A DNA stretch of 64,000 bases from an uncultured Isoptericola sp. (GTDB lineage Bacteria; Actinomycetota; Actinomycetes; Actinomycetales; Cellulomonadaceae), in assembly GCA_947497265.1 (NCBI GenBank), contig CANMFP010000002.1:248001-312000 (forward strand), given 5' to 3'. This document shows, one piece after another, positions 37,979 through 46,315 of the stretch. The position numbers and the translations under genes are program-made. A model generated the notes under the pieces. It made no database searches, was not told the origin of the DNA, and was given only the letters and a program-made list of their open reading frames with translations. Position 1 is the first letter of the stretch. Every line of letters begins with the position of its first letter.

Positions 37979-38287
37979 TCAGCCGAGGATCTTGGCCTTG
38001 GCCGCGGCGAACTCCGCGTCCGTGAGCAGGCCCGCCGACCTCATCTCCCCGAGCTGCTGGAGCTGTGCCAGCGTGTCCGCGCCGGACGGAGCGGTTGGGG
38101 CCGGCTGCGCCTGCTGCTGCGCGAGCCGGGCCTGCTGCGCGTCGTAGGCCGCGGCACCGGCCTGCTGCTCCGCCTTCGCGCTCGCCCGGTTGTTCATCCC
38201 GCGGCTCACCGCGTTCGCCGTCCCGGCGACCACGGCGGTACGCGCCATGGTCCCGATCAGGCCGGGGCGTCCGATCCTCCTGGGCAT
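37979..38287 (-). CDS. SHOCT-domain small protein
   Basis: A 102-aa protein. The N-terminus is short and basic, the middle is Gln/Ala-rich, and the last ~32 residues form a SHOCT domain (LAQLQQLGEMRSAGLLTDAE...KAKIL), a short helical oligomerisation module found at the C-terminus of many small bacterial proteins. It is paired with the DUF6325-like gene three bases upstream and lies just before the ClC gene. Confidence 0.85.
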   Translation of the reverse strand: MPRRIGRPGLIGTMARTAVVAGTANAVSRGMNNRASAKAEQQAGAAAYDAQQARLAQQQAQPAPTAPSGADTLAQLQQLGEMRSAGLLTDAEFAAAKAKILG

Positions 38288-38290
38288 CTG

Positions 38291-38710
38291 TCAGTCCTCC
38301 TCGGCGAGGGTGGCGGCCAGCTCCTCGATGGCCGCGGGCGGCACCGTGGTCATGTCGATCAGCGACCCGCCGGCGTCGCGCAGGGCCGAGGTGAGACCCG
38401 TGGCCCACGTGTGCTCGAAGACGAGCATCCCGACCGCTGCGCCGGGCGTCAGGTCGTCGGCGACCGCCGCGACGTCGTCCTCGGCGAGGAGCCCGCTCGG
38501 CTCCCCGACAAGGTCCGCCAGCTCGTCCGCGGCGTCCGCCGCCTCGAGCCACTCGACGGAACCGTCCTCGTTCTTGCGGATCGCCAGCATGTCCAGGACC
38601 TTGATCGTCCCGGCCTGGGAGAGCCGGACGAGCTCCGCGACGATCTCGCCCTTGAACTCGCTGTGCGGGAACTCCACCAGGAGGAGCTCCACCGGTGCGG
38701 CGGCGTTCAT
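38291..38710 (-). CDS. DUF6325-like small protein
   Basis: A 139-aa acidic protein, VELLLVEFPHSEFKGEIVAE at the start and a central LDMLAIRKNEDGSVEWLEA. It resembles the DUF1269/DUF6325 proteins that commonly precede a SHOCT gene. Function unknown. ATG 38710 has GAGAGG six bases upstream; the longer frame to 38758 lacks a site. Confidence 0.82.
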   Translation of the reverse strand: MNAAAPVELLLVEFPHSEFKGEIVAELVRLSQAGTIKVLDMLAIRKNEDGSVEWLEAADAADELADLVGEPSGLLAEDDVAAVADDLTPGAAVGMLVFEHTWATGLTSALRDAGGSLIDMTTVPPAAIEELAATLAEED

Positions 38711-38899
38711 GTCCTGCCTCTCGGTCGGCGAGTCGGGCGCGACGAACGTCCAGGTCACCCGTCACGATCATCGAACCGCACCGAGAGGACCGCAACAGGA
38801 GGCAGCACCGGGCACGCCCTCGCGAGGGTCGTGTGAGGTGACTGTGAAGGCGGCCGCGTCGGGCGGCGCGCCTCGGGCAACCGCTCGCAGAATGGCAGG

Positions 38900-39109
38900 G
38901 TGCGTACGACCGACACCCCGATCTTCGATGCTCTCGCCCGCGAGTTCGAGGCCCAGCGCCCTCTGGTCCACGTGGCTTCCGCGCTGGGTGCCGACCCGCT
39001 CGGCGATCCGCTCTCGCGCACCCACGCCACGGAGGTCTCATGGTCCGGACAGCGGCGGGGCACGCTCCCCCGGCGCGCGCGTTCCCGCGCGGAGGGCTCG
39101 CCCGCCTGA
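38900..39109 (+). CDS. Small hypothetical protein
   Basis: A possible 69-aa protein with GTG start and GGCAGG just before it. The first ~40 residues look protein-like (TPIFDALAREFEAQRPLVHV), while the last third is Arg/Ser-rich and may be non-coding. No family recognised. Reported because the 520-base gap otherwise holds no gene. Confidence 0.35.
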   Translation: MRTTDTPIFDALAREFEAQRPLVHVASALGADPLGDPLSRTHATEVSWSGQRRGTLPRRARSRAEGSPA

Positions 39110-39228
39110 GCCCGGGCTGCGGCCGGATGCCTGGAATCTCCAGCCGCCCCGCGACGTTGAGAAGAAAAGCACAAAGTCCATGTCCCGGTGCGGGCCGTCG
39201 GCCCCCGGGACCCACCCGAGGGGGTCTT

Positions 39229-39636
39229 ATGCCACGCATCCGAATGCCCAAGCGCATCGAGTTCGAGAACGACGCCGGCCAGACCGTCCGTTATGTCCGG
39301 CGCGGCGACGGCGGCTACGTCTCGCCGCAGGCCGTGGTCGCACCCGACGTCGTCGTCGGCCGCGGGACGTACGTCGAGAGCGGCGCACGCATCGACGCCG
39401 GCGCCCGGCTCGGTGAGGTGACCTGGGTCGACCATGACGCGGTCGTCGGGCGCGACGCCCGGATCGGCAGCAGCGTGCACCTGGGTCCCGGCTCGTTCGT
39501 CGGCGCCGGGGCGCGCGTCGCCGACCATGTCCAGCTCGGGCGAGACGTCCGCGTCGAGGCGTCCGCGACCGTCGAGGCGGAGGCGTCGGTGCCGGACGGG
39601 GAGGTCGTCCGACACCGCTACGCCCAGGCCGCCTGA
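39229..39636 (+). CDS. Hexapeptide-repeat (left-handed beta-helix) protein
   Basis: A 135-aa protein. From about residue 35 it runs as imperfect hexapeptide repeats (VVAPDVVVGRGTYVESGARI..., AVVGRDARIGSSVHLG), the left-handed parallel beta-helix pattern of acyltransferases and gamma-carbonic anhydrase-like proteins. It lacks an obvious catalytic segment, so enzyme activity is doubtful. ATG 39229 follows GAGGGGG. Confidence 0.75.
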   Translation: MPRIRMPKRIEFENDAGQTVRYVRRGDGGYVSPQAVVAPDVVVGRGTYVESGARIDAGARLGEVTWVDHDAVVGRDARIGSSVHLGPGSFVGAGARVADHVQLGRDVRVEASATVEAEASVPDGEVVRHRYAQAA

Positions 39637-39759
39637 CCGCGGCGCCGCCCTCACCTCGGCAGCGTCGCCGCGCGCCCCCTTGCCGGACCGCGCCGCAACC
39701 GGCACCCTGGTGTGACGTGCCTCACGACGACGTGGGGTGCCGCGCTGAGGAGGTGCCGG

Positions 39760-40041
39760 ATGACGTCCACCGAGCTTGCCGCTCTCCGCCGTGCGATCGA
39801 GCAGCTCCGCCACACCGTCGCTGGGGTGCACCACGCCTTCGGTGACGTGCCCGCGGTGCGCCGGCTGCGCAACGACGTGGAGCGGTTGGAGATCGACGCC
39901 GGGGAGCTGGCATCCGCCCCGCCCCCGCGCGCGGACACCCTGACCGAGCACGTCGTCGTCCCGGACACTCCGCTGGACGAGTCGCTGTGGACCGGGGCCG
40001 ACGACGAAGGGGTCGGCGGCTACCACGGCGACCGGCCGTGA
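39760..40041 (+). CDS. Small hypothetical protein upstream of succinate dehydrogenase
   Basis: A 93-aa acidic, helical protein with no recognised family. The start is convincing: ATG 39760 behind AGGAGG with six-base spacing. Its stop overlaps the GTG of the following sdhC-like gene, so it is the first gene of the sdh operon. Confidence 0.75.
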   Translation: MTSTELAALRRAIEQLRHTVAGVHHAFGDVPAVRRLRNDVERLEIDAGELASAPPPRADTLTEHVVVPDTPLDESLWTGADDEGVGGYHGDRP

Positions 40042-40859
40042 CGGCGACCGCCGGAGGGGTCGACGCCCCCGGGCGCGCCGAGGTCGGTGCGCGGACGCTG
40101 CGCACGGACCGGTGGTGGCTGGCTCCGGCGGCCACCGCCGTCGGCCTGCTGGCCTTCGTCGTGTACGGGGGCGTGCGGACGTTCCAGCAGCAGTACTTCT
40201 TCGCCGACGAGCGCTACCTCACGCCGTTCTACTCGCCGTGCGTGTCGCTCGGGTGCGCGTCGGAACCGGGAGCGGCGCACTTCGGGATGTTCCTGCCCGA
40301 CCATCCCCTCATCCCCTACGCGGCCCTCAGCCTGCCGTTCCTGCTGGGTTTCCGGCTGACCTGCTACTACTACCGCAAGGCCTACTACCGGTCGTTCTGG
40401 CTCTCACCCCCGGCGTGCGCCGTGCCCGAGCCGCACGCGCAGTACTCGGGCGAGACCCGCTTCCCGCTGATCCTGCAGAACGTGCACCGGTACTTCTTCT
40501 ACGTCGCCGTGCTGGTGTCGCTCGTCAACACCTACGACGCGCTCGTCGCGTTCCGGCATCCCACCGACGGGTTCGTGGTCGGCGTCGGCAACCTCGTGCT
40601 GCTGGTCAACGTCGCGCTGCTGTGGCTCTACACGGTGTCCTGCCACTCGTGCCGGCACGTGATGGGCGGGCGGCTCACGCACTTCTCGAAACACCCCGTG
40701 CGCTACCGGTTGTGGACCTGGATCTCGGTGCTCAACACCCGCCACATGCTGTTCGCGTGGGTGACGCTCGGCACGCTCGTGCTCACCGACCTGTACGTCG
40801 CGCTCGTCGCTGCCGGGACGATCACCGACTTCCGCATCCTCGGCGCCGGGGGCATGTGA
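40038..40859 (+). CDS. Succinate dehydrogenase/fumarate reductase cytochrome b membrane subunit
   Basis: A 273-aa polytopic membrane protein with about five helices and several conserved histidines (FPLILQNVHRYFFYVAVL, CHSCRHVMGG, NTRHMLFAWV) suited to haem b binding. It anchors the catalytic SdhAB pair and reduces quinone. The GTG start overlaps the upstream stop; its own stop overlaps the sdhA ATG. Confidence 0.87.
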   Translation: MTATAGGVDAPGRAEVGARTLRTDRWWLAPAATAVGLLAFVVYGGVRTFQQQYFFADERYLTPFYSPCVSLGCASEPGAAHFGMFLPDHPLIPYAALSLPFLLGFRLTCYYYRKAYYRSFWLSPPACAVPEPHAQYSGETRFPLILQNVHRYFFYVAVLVSLVNTYDALVAFRHPTDGFVVGVGNLVLLVNVALLWLYTVSCHSCRHVMGGRLTHFSKHPVRYRLWTWISVLNTRHMLFAWVTLGTLVLTDLYVALVAAGTITDFRILGAGGM

Positions 40860-42805
40860 TGACCGAGACGGAACGCCACGACTACGACGTCCTCGTCATC
40901 GGGGCGGGCGGCGCCGGGCTGCGGGCCGCGATCGCGGCGCGGGAGCGCGGGATGCGCACCGCCGTCGTCTGCAAGTCCCTGTTCGGCAAGGCGCACACGG
41001 TCATGGCGGAGGGCGGGTGCGCCGCCGCCATGGGCAACGTCAACTCGAACGACTCGTGGCAGGTGCACTACCGCGACACGATGCGGGGCGGGAAGTTCCT
41101 CAACAGCTGGCGGATGGCGGAGCTGCACGCCCAGGAGGCGCCCGACCGCGTCTGGGAGCTCGAGACCTACGGCGCCCTGTTCGACCGCACGGACGACGGG
41201 CGGATCCACCAGCGCAACTTCGGCGGCCACACCTACCCCCGGCTCGCGCACGTCGGCGACCGGACGGGCCTGGAGCTGATCCGGAGCCTCCAGCAGCGCA
41301 TCGTCGCGCTCCAGCAGGAGGACCACGCCGCCACCGGCGACTACGAGTCCCACCTGCGCGTCTTCGCCGAGTGCACGGTCACTGAGCTCCTGACCGACGA
41401 CGACGCGATCGCGGGTGCGTTCGGCTACCGGCGGGAGTCGGGTCGGTTCATCGAGATCGCGGCGCCCGCGGTGGTCCTCGCGACCGGCGGGATCGGCAAG
41501 TCGTTCCAGGTGACGTCGAACTCGTGGGAGTACACCGGCGACGGGCACGCACTCGCTCTGCGCGCCGGAGCCAACCTCGTCGACATGGAGTTCGTCCAGT
41601 TCCACCCGACGGGGATGGTCTGGCCGCCCAGCGTCAAGGGCATCCTCGTCACCGAGGGCGTGCGCGGCGACGGCGGCGTGCTGAAGAACTCCGAGGGTGA
41701 GCGGTTCATGTTCCGCTACGTCCCGGAGGTGTTCACCGGCCAGTACGCCCAGAGCGAGGAGGAGGCCGACCGCTGGTACGAGGACCAGGAGAGCAACCGC
41801 CGCACCCCCGACCTTCTCCCCCGCGACGAGGTCGCGCGGGCGATCAACACGGAGGTCAAGGAGGGCCGGGGATCACCGCACGGCGGCGTCTACCTCGACA
41901 TCGCGAGCCGCATGGAGTCCGAGGAGATCAAGCGCCGCCTGCCATCGATGTACCACCAGTTCAAGGAGCTGGCCGACGTCGACATCACCGCCGAGGCGAT
42001 GGAGGTCGGCCCTACCTGTCACTACGTGATGGGTGGGATCGAGGTCGACCCGGACACCGGGCGGTCCAGCGTGCCGGGGCTGTTCGCGGCCGGCGAGTGT
42101 GCCAGCGGCATGCACGGCTCGAACCGGCTGGGCGGCAACTCTTTGTCCGACCTGCTCGTCTTCGGCCGCAGGGCCGGTCTCGGCGCGGCCGACCACGTCG
42201 AGGCGCTCGACCGCCGGCCGGCGGTCGACGAGCAGGCGGTGGGCATGGCCGCCGCGAGGGCGCTCGAGCCGTTCGACGCGCCGCCCGGCACCACCGCCGA
42301 GAACCCCTACACCCTGCACACCGACCTGCAGCAGACGATGAACGACCTCGTGGGCATCATCCGCACGGACGCCGAGATGATCTCGGCGCTCGAGCGCCTC
42401 GACGAGCTCCGCGACCGGGTGCGCGACGTCGTCGTCGAGGGCCACCGCCAGTACAACCCGGGCTGGCACCTCGCGTTGGACCTGCGGAACATGCTTCTGG
42501 TGGGCGAGGCCGTGGCGACGTCGGCCCTCCTGCGCACGGAGAGCCGCGGCGGTCACACCCGCGACGACTACCCCGACCTGGACCCCGCCTGGCGCCGCCG
42601 CGTCCTGGTGACCCATCTGCGCGACGACGCCGACGGCGGGACGCGCGGTCCGGTGGTGCCGCGCCTCGTGGTCGAGCCCGCCGAGCGAGCGGCGATGCGC
42701 GACGACCTCCTCGCACTCTTCGAGCTCGCGGAGCTCGAGAAGTACTACACGGCGGACGAGCTGGCGACGCATCCCGAGCGCTCGGGTGAGAGGGGCACGG
42801 CATGA
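40859..42805 (+). CDS. sdhA: Succinate dehydrogenase/fumarate reductase flavoprotein subunit
   Basis: A 648-aa FAD-dependent oxidoreductase. FAD dinucleotide motif VLVIGAGGAGLRAAIAAR at residues ~10-28; covalent-FAD His in the GKAHTVMAEGG segment; active-site GGHTYPRLAHVGDRTG and GSNRLGGNSLSDLLVFGRR. It interconverts succinate and fumarate in the TCA cycle and respiratory chain. Start ATG 40859 overlaps the sdhC stop. The longer frame beginning at 40112 is the shadow of sdhC. Confidence 0.95.
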   Translation: MTETERHDYDVLVIGAGGAGLRAAIAARERGMRTAVVCKSLFGKAHTVMAEGGCAAAMGNVNSNDSWQVHYRDTMRGGKFLNSWRMAELHAQEAPDRVWELETYGALFDRTDDGRIHQRNFGGHTYPRLAHVGDRTGLELIRSLQQRIVALQQEDHAATGDYESHLRVFAECTVTELLTDDDAIAGAFGYRRESGRFIEIAAPAVVLATGGIGKSFQVTSNSWEYTGDGHALALRAGANLVDMEFVQFHPTGMVWPPSVKGILVTEGVRGDGGVLKNSEGERFMFRYVPEVFTGQYAQSEEEADRWYEDQESNRRTPDLLPRDEVARAINTEVKEGRGSPHGGVYLDIASRMESEEIKRRLPSMYHQFKELADVDITAEAMEVGPTCHYVMGGIEVDPDTGRSSVPGLFAAGECASGMHGSNRLGGNSLSDLLVFGRRAGLGAADHVEALDRRPAVDEQAVGMAAARALEPFDAPPGTTAENPYTLHTDLQQTMNDLVGIIRTDAEMISALERLDELRDRVRDVVVEGHRQYNPGWHLALDLRNMLLVGEAVATSALLRTESRGGHTRDDYPDLDPAWRRRVLVTHLRDDADGGTRGPVVPRLVVEPAERAAMRDDLLALFELAELEKYYTADELATHPERSGERGTA

Positions 42806-43551
42806 CGTACACGGGCCGGTTCCGCGTCTGGCGCGGAGACGCCGAGGGCGGCGCGCTGCACGACTACGAGGTGGAGGTCAACGAGGGTGAGGTGGTCCTC
42901 GACGTCCTGCACCGGCTGCAGGCGACGCAGACGCCGGATCTCGCGGTGCGCTGGAACTGCAAGGCGGGCAAGTGCGGGTCGTGCTCCGCGGAGATCGACG
43001 GCCGCCCTCGGCTGCTCTGCATGACGCGGATGTCCGCGTTCGCCCCGGACGACGTCGTGACGGTGACCCCGATGCGGACGTTCCCCGTCCTGCGGGACCT
43101 CGTGACGGACGTCTCGTTCAACTACGCGAAGGCTCGTGAGGTCCCGTCGTTCAGCCCGCCGGCCGATCTTGCACCCGGCGAGTACCGCATGCAGCAGGTC
43201 GACGTCGAGCGGTCCCAGGAGTTCCGCAAGTGCATCGAATGCTTCCTGTGCCAGGACGTGTGCCACGTGGTGCGCGACCACGAGGAGAACAAGGAGGCGT
43301 TCTCCGGGCCCCGGTTCCTGATCCGCATCGCCGAGCTGGAGATGCACCCGCTCGACGTCGCGGACCGCGTGGACGCCGCCCAGGACGAGCACGGCCTCGG
43401 CCGGTGCAACATCACCAAGTGCTGCACCGAGGTGTGCCCCGAGGGCATCAAGATCACCGACAACGCGCTCATCCCCATGAAGGAGCGCGTCGCAGGTCGC
43501 CGGTACGACCCGCTCGTCTGGCTGGGTCGGACGATCTCGCGCCGCCGCTGA
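42802..43551 (+). CDS. sdhB: Succinate dehydrogenase/fumarate reductase iron-sulphur subunit
   Basis: A 249-aa protein with an N-terminal 2Fe-2S ferredoxin domain (NCKAGKCGSCSAEIDG, C later in LLCMTRM) and C-terminal cysteine clusters CIECFLCQDVC and CNITKCCTEVCPEG for the 4Fe-4S and 3Fe-4S centres. It passes electrons from SdhA to the membrane subunit. Start overlaps the sdhA stop (ATGA). Confidence 0.95.
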   Translation: MTYTGRFRVWRGDAEGGALHDYEVEVNEGEVVLDVLHRLQATQTPDLAVRWNCKAGKCGSCSAEIDGRPRLLCMTRMSAFAPDDVVTVTPMRTFPVLRDLVTDVSFNYAKAREVPSFSPPADLAPGEYRMQQVDVERSQEFRKCIECFLCQDVCHVVRDHEENKEAFSGPRFLIRIAELEMHPLDVADRVDAAQDEHGLGRCNITKCCTEVCPEGIKITDNALIPMKERVAGRRYDPLVWLGRTISRRR

Positions 43552-43554
43552 GGG

Positions 43555-44565
43555 TCACCAGCGGTTGTGGACCTCCTCGGCCCAGCCGACGAGGCCGGAG
43601 AACTCGACCGGTTCGCCGCCGCCCGGAGGCGTGAACGTCCCCGACCAACGGCCGAAGCACTGGTCGGTGACGGAGGACACCACGGCGAGGTTCGTCCGCG
43701 ACACCTTGTCGTAGAACGGCTCGAACGTCGCGTCGAGCCCGCCGCCCGTCACCCGCCACGGACGGCGCCAGTCCGCGACGTCGTAGTCCCACGTGAGCTC
43801 GGCGGGGATGAAGTGCAGCCGCCCGTCGACGACGACGGCGTTCTCGGTGGACCCCGTCCCGGCCGTCCAGCGTCCACCGACCTGGATCCCGACCGTCCGC
43901 CCGCCGGAGCGCCCGGCCCCTGCACCCCAGTTCCAGCTGACGTCGTACGGCCACCGTCCGCGCCCGTGGTCGAGCACCGCCCACGACTCACCGTCGACCA
44001 ACTCGTGGGTCTCGCCCGCCGTCGTGACCGTCCCCCGCGCCGGCCGCGCGACGTCCTTGACGGTGTACTGGAAGCGGGTGTCGCTCCACGGCACCACCAC
44101 CGCGAGCCGCTCGTGGCCGTCGGGCAGCTCGGCGACGACGTCGAACGATGCGTCGCCGGTCCGCGCACGCAGCCGGGTGCCGCCCGGCACCTCGTCGAAG
44201 GCGATGTCCAGACCTCGTGCGCGAGCACGGACGGGGCCGGCACCGAACGTCCCCGGCAGACGGACCCCTCGCGGCGGGACGACCGTCACGGCAGCGCCGT
44301 AGGTCTCTTCCGTCGCACGGTCGAGCACCCACACCTCGTGCACGGCCGCGTAATCGATCGAAGACACCGTGGCGGCCAGGACGTGCGTCGGGGTGACGAC
44401 GCCCCAGTACTCCCACCTCTTGTTGCGGCCGAGGAACCGCCGCCCGTCGCGGGCGATGCCGTCGGTGTCAACCAGCGGACGGCGTGCCCATCCGACCGCG
44501 CGACGGTCCAGCCGCCCGTCGGGCCGGGTCAGGGAGGTGCGCGCGGTGAGCTCGGGGAGCGTCAT
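43555..44565 (-). CDS. DUF2804 domain-containing protein
   Basis: A 336-aa beta-rich protein: RRFLGRNKRWEYWGVVTPTH, HELVDGESWAVLDHGRGRWP and WNWGAGAG segments match the DUF2804 family, a lipocalin-like fold of unknown function. It is the last core gene before the island boundary. Convergent with sdhB across a three-base gap. Complete, with ATG 44565. Confidence 0.85.
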   Translation of the reverse strand: MTLPELTARTSLTRPDGRLDRRAVGWARRPLVDTDGIARDGRRFLGRNKRWEYWGVVTPTHVLAATVSSIDYAAVHEVWVLDRATEETYGAAVTVVPPRGVRLPGTFGAGPVRARARGLDIAFDEVPGGTRLRARTGDASFDVVAELPDGHERLAVVVPWSDTRFQYTVKDVARPARGTVTTAGETHELVDGESWAVLDHGRGRWPYDVSWNWGAGAGRSGGRTVGIQVGGRWTAGTGSTENAVVVDGRLHFIPAELTWDYDVADWRRPWRVTGGGLDATFEPFYDKVSRTNLAVVSSVTDQCFGRWSGTFTPPGGGEPVEFSGLVGWAEEVHNRW

Positions 44566-44607
44566 GACGCCCGATCATAGGCTGCGGCGGGCCGCCTGCA
44601 GGAGACA

Positions 44608-44655
44608 TGCAGAAGGCCCTCGACCGGAGTCTCCGCCGGTCGAGGGCCTTCTGCA
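44608..44655. terminator. Strong hairpin after the tRNA-Val fragment
   Basis: Twenty perfect base pairs (arms 44608-44627 and 44636-44655, TGCAGAAGGCCCTCGACCGG) with an eight-base loop. On the minus strand it begins five bases after the tRNA 3' end, so it is most likely the original tRNA-Val terminator left on the chromosome side of the insertion. Confidence 0.8.
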
Positions 44656-44660
44656 CAGGG

Positions 44661-44702
44661 TGGGCGATACTGGGTTCGAACCAGTGACCTCTTCGGTGTG
44701 AA
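44661..44702 (-). other. Attachment site: 3' part of tRNA-Val(CAC)
   Basis: Read on the minus strand this is the anticodon loop TTCACAC, anticodon-stem 3' strand CGAAG, variable loop, complete T-arm (ACTGG TTCGAAC CCAGT), acceptor 3' strand ATCGCCC and discriminator A; CCA is not encoded. The sequence before the loop on that strand (at 44703 and above) does not pair with CGAAG and shows no D-arm, so only the 3' 42 bases are tRNA. A tyrosine integrase lies 1.6 kb inside. This is therefore read as the att core left at the chromosome/island junction. The intact tRNA gene should lie at the other end, beyond this window. Confidence 0.85.
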
Positions 44703-44854
44703 TGAACTCTGACCTGCAGAACTACGGTCGGATCGTTGGAATTCCGCCCGTGGTGGTTCGCTCAGATTCGCCGGCAGTCGTGCCGTTAAGCCAGCAGTAG
44801 CGCCAGCAACGCGGACGACTTCGCCAGGTCGCACCCGGGCAGTCTCGGCAGGGC

Positions 44855-45166
44855 TCAGGCCACCTGGACTCGCTTGTCCAGCGTGACGTACTCGATGGCG
44901 AGCTCTCCGCCCACCGCTTCGAGATACTTGCGCACGGTCCCGACCTTCGCATTGTCGATGTCGCCGTGCTCGATCTTGGAGACCTGACGCTGCCCCACCC
45001 CGATGCGCTGGGCCAGCTCGAGCTGGGTCAGGCCGAGAGCCTCGCGCAGCTCGCGCAGCCGGTACGCGCGTACCTCGGAGAGCATGCGCTCCTTGTGGGC
45101 ATCGACGAGCTCTCGGTCAACGGGTCGCTTCGCGAGGACGTCGTCCAGATTCAGGGCCATCTCCAT
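44855..45166 (-). CDS. XRE-type antitoxin (HigA-like)
   Basis: About 103 aa. Helix-turn-helix near residues 45-65 (GLTQLELAQRIGVGQRQVSKIEHGD), with a C-terminal segment typical of antitoxins paired to RelE/HigB-like toxins. It probably neutralises the upstream toxin and represses the operon. The toxin stop overlaps its ATG as TGATG; an ATG at 45157 has better-spaced ribosome-site AAGGGGAG and is an alternative. First complete gene inside the island. Confidence 0.85.
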   Translation of the reverse strand: MEMALNLDDVLAKRPVDRELVDAHKERMLSEVRAYRLRELREALGLTQLELAQRIGVGQRQVSKIEHGDIDNAKVGTVRKYLEAVGGELAIEYVTLDKRVQVA

Positions 45167-45522
45167 CACTCCCCTTCAGTCTTTAGCCGATAGATGTGGG
45201 CGTCGAGCAGGTCGTCTGCCTCAGGGATGCTCGTCTTGTACCAACGCTTCCAGTTCCCGGCCTTGTCGCCGGCGACCAGCATGATCGCCTGGCGGTTGGG
45301 GTCGAAGGCGAAAAGCACTCGCAACTCACTTCGTCCCGATGACCCGGGCCGCAGCTCCTTCATGTTCTTGTGTCTCGACGCCTTTACCGTGTCGACGAGG
45401 GGCCGGCCCAGGCTCGGGCCGTTCTGCTGCAAGAGCTCGATGGCAGCAACCACCTGGGCGTAGGAGTCCTCGTCGAGCGCCAGCAGCCACCCCTCGATGA
45501 GCTCGACGTCGACTTGCCACAC
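45166..45522 (-). CDS. RelE/HigB-like toxin (phage-derived Gp49-like)
   Basis: About 118 aa. WQVDVELIEGWLLALDED, NGPSLGRPLVDTVK, NMKELRPGSSGRSELRVLFAFDP and DKAGNWKRWY are the hallmarks of the DUF891/HigB mRNA-interferase family. Toxin-first order with the antitoxin behind is usual for this family. GTG 45522 matches the family's opening; ATG 45540 adds six residues. No strong ribosome site is visible, in keeping with low toxin expression. Confidence 0.83.
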   Translation of the reverse strand: MWQVDVELIEGWLLALDEDSYAQVVAAIELLQQNGPSLGRPLVDTVKASRHKNMKELRPGSSGRSELRVLFAFDPNRQAIMLVAGDKAGNWKRWYKTSIPEADDLLDAHIYRLKTEGE

Positions 45523-45620
45523 AGGGGCAGCGTAGACCATCCAGGGTCTACAGGCAATGCGGATCCGTCGGAGAACAGGTGGGTCGGTCCCGCATCGGCG
45601 ATGACGACCGAGACGGTCAA
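45523..45620 (-). pseudogene. Stub of a PIN-domain toxin
   Basis: A TTG codon at 45620 overlaps the VapB-like stop and opens VSVVIADAGPTHLFSDGS, matching the first strand of PIN-domain toxins (VVxADAGPLI...). After some 25 codons the similarity ends and the HigB-like toxin begins. This reads as the remnant of the cognate toxin of the next gene, replaced when the HigBA pair was acquired. Evidence is short, so confidence is modest. Confidence 0.45.
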
Positions 45621-46003
45621 TCGTCGAGCCCGATCTCGTTGGAGAACGCCGCAAGGTCGGCAGCGGCCTTCTCCCGGCGCTTGCGGCGAGCCTGCTCGAA
45701 TGCCGCCAGAGATGCGGCGCTGATCCGGTGATGGCTGCCGACCATGACGTGGTCGATCTCCCCGGAGCTCACGTGCTTCATCAGCGTCGGACGAGACACG
45801 CCGATCAGAGCCGCGGCCTCGGTCGTCGTGAGGAACTCCCTCGTTGGCACGACGACAGCGCCCGACGTGCGCTCGGCATCGAGCAGCGCAAGCACCTTGC
45901 GTGCAGCCTCCCGCGGAAGATTCAACGTCACACGGACCTCGTCGGTCGTGAGCGCCAGCGCAGCGCGCAGCGTCTGCACGTCACCTTCCAGAACATCAGT
46001 CAC
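45617..46003 (-). CDS. Excisionase-fold (MerR-like HTH) antitoxin, VapB-like
   Basis: A 128-aa protein. The DNA-binding motif is FLTTTEAAALIGVSRPTLMKHV (about residues 57-78), followed by a charged C-terminal tail; before it is a helical dimer-like region with RVTLNLPREAARKVLALLD. This composition is that of excisionase-family antitoxins paired with PIN toxins in actinobacteria. Only a stub of the toxin follows. GTG 46003 with GGGGAGG five bases upstream. Confidence 0.75.
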   Translation of the reverse strand: MTDVLEGDVQTLRAALALTTDEVRVTLNLPREAARKVLALLDAERTSGAVVVPTREFLTTTEAAALIGVSRPTLMKHVSSGEIDHVMVGSHHRISAASLAAFEQARRKRREKAAADLAAFSNEIGLDD

Positions 46004-46024
46004 GACAGCCTCCCCGAACGCAGC

Positions 46025-46053
46025 ATCAGAAACGCAACTGAAGCAAGTGTAAA
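46025..46053 (-). promoter_or_regulatory. Candidate promoter of the VapB-like gene
   Basis: On the minus strand TTTACA (46048-46053) and TCTGAT (46025-46030) are 17 bases apart, 22 bases or more before the GTG at 46003. The stretch is AT-richer than its surroundings. Good sigma-70 spacing but imperfect hexamers. The rest of the 300-base gap up to 46316 holds no gene or repeat that I can support, apart from a nine-G run near 46120. Confidence 0.4.
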
Positions 46054-46315
46054 CCTGTGGATGAATCGGAGCCAGGCCACCCGCCCGCGCTGAGGCGTGC
46101 AGTGCGCGGGTGAGCCCGACGGGGGGGGCTTCCCGGCAGGCGGTAGCCCTCGTCGCCGACGGAGAGCGAAAGCTCGCGGAGCTCCAGGACGTGCATGCCG
46201 AACCGCACTCGTACGCGACGCCTCGATGACTTGGGTTTGCGGCACGAGCAGAGCTGCGAGGGCCCAGCCGACAATGCCGACCGAGCCCCGCGTAGGCACT
46301 TGACGGCGCGGGACC

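Noticed and set aside
46120-46135. Run of nine G residues in the integrase/VapB gap
   Set aside because: Possible slippage site or sequencing artefact; no frame or regulatory element depends on it.
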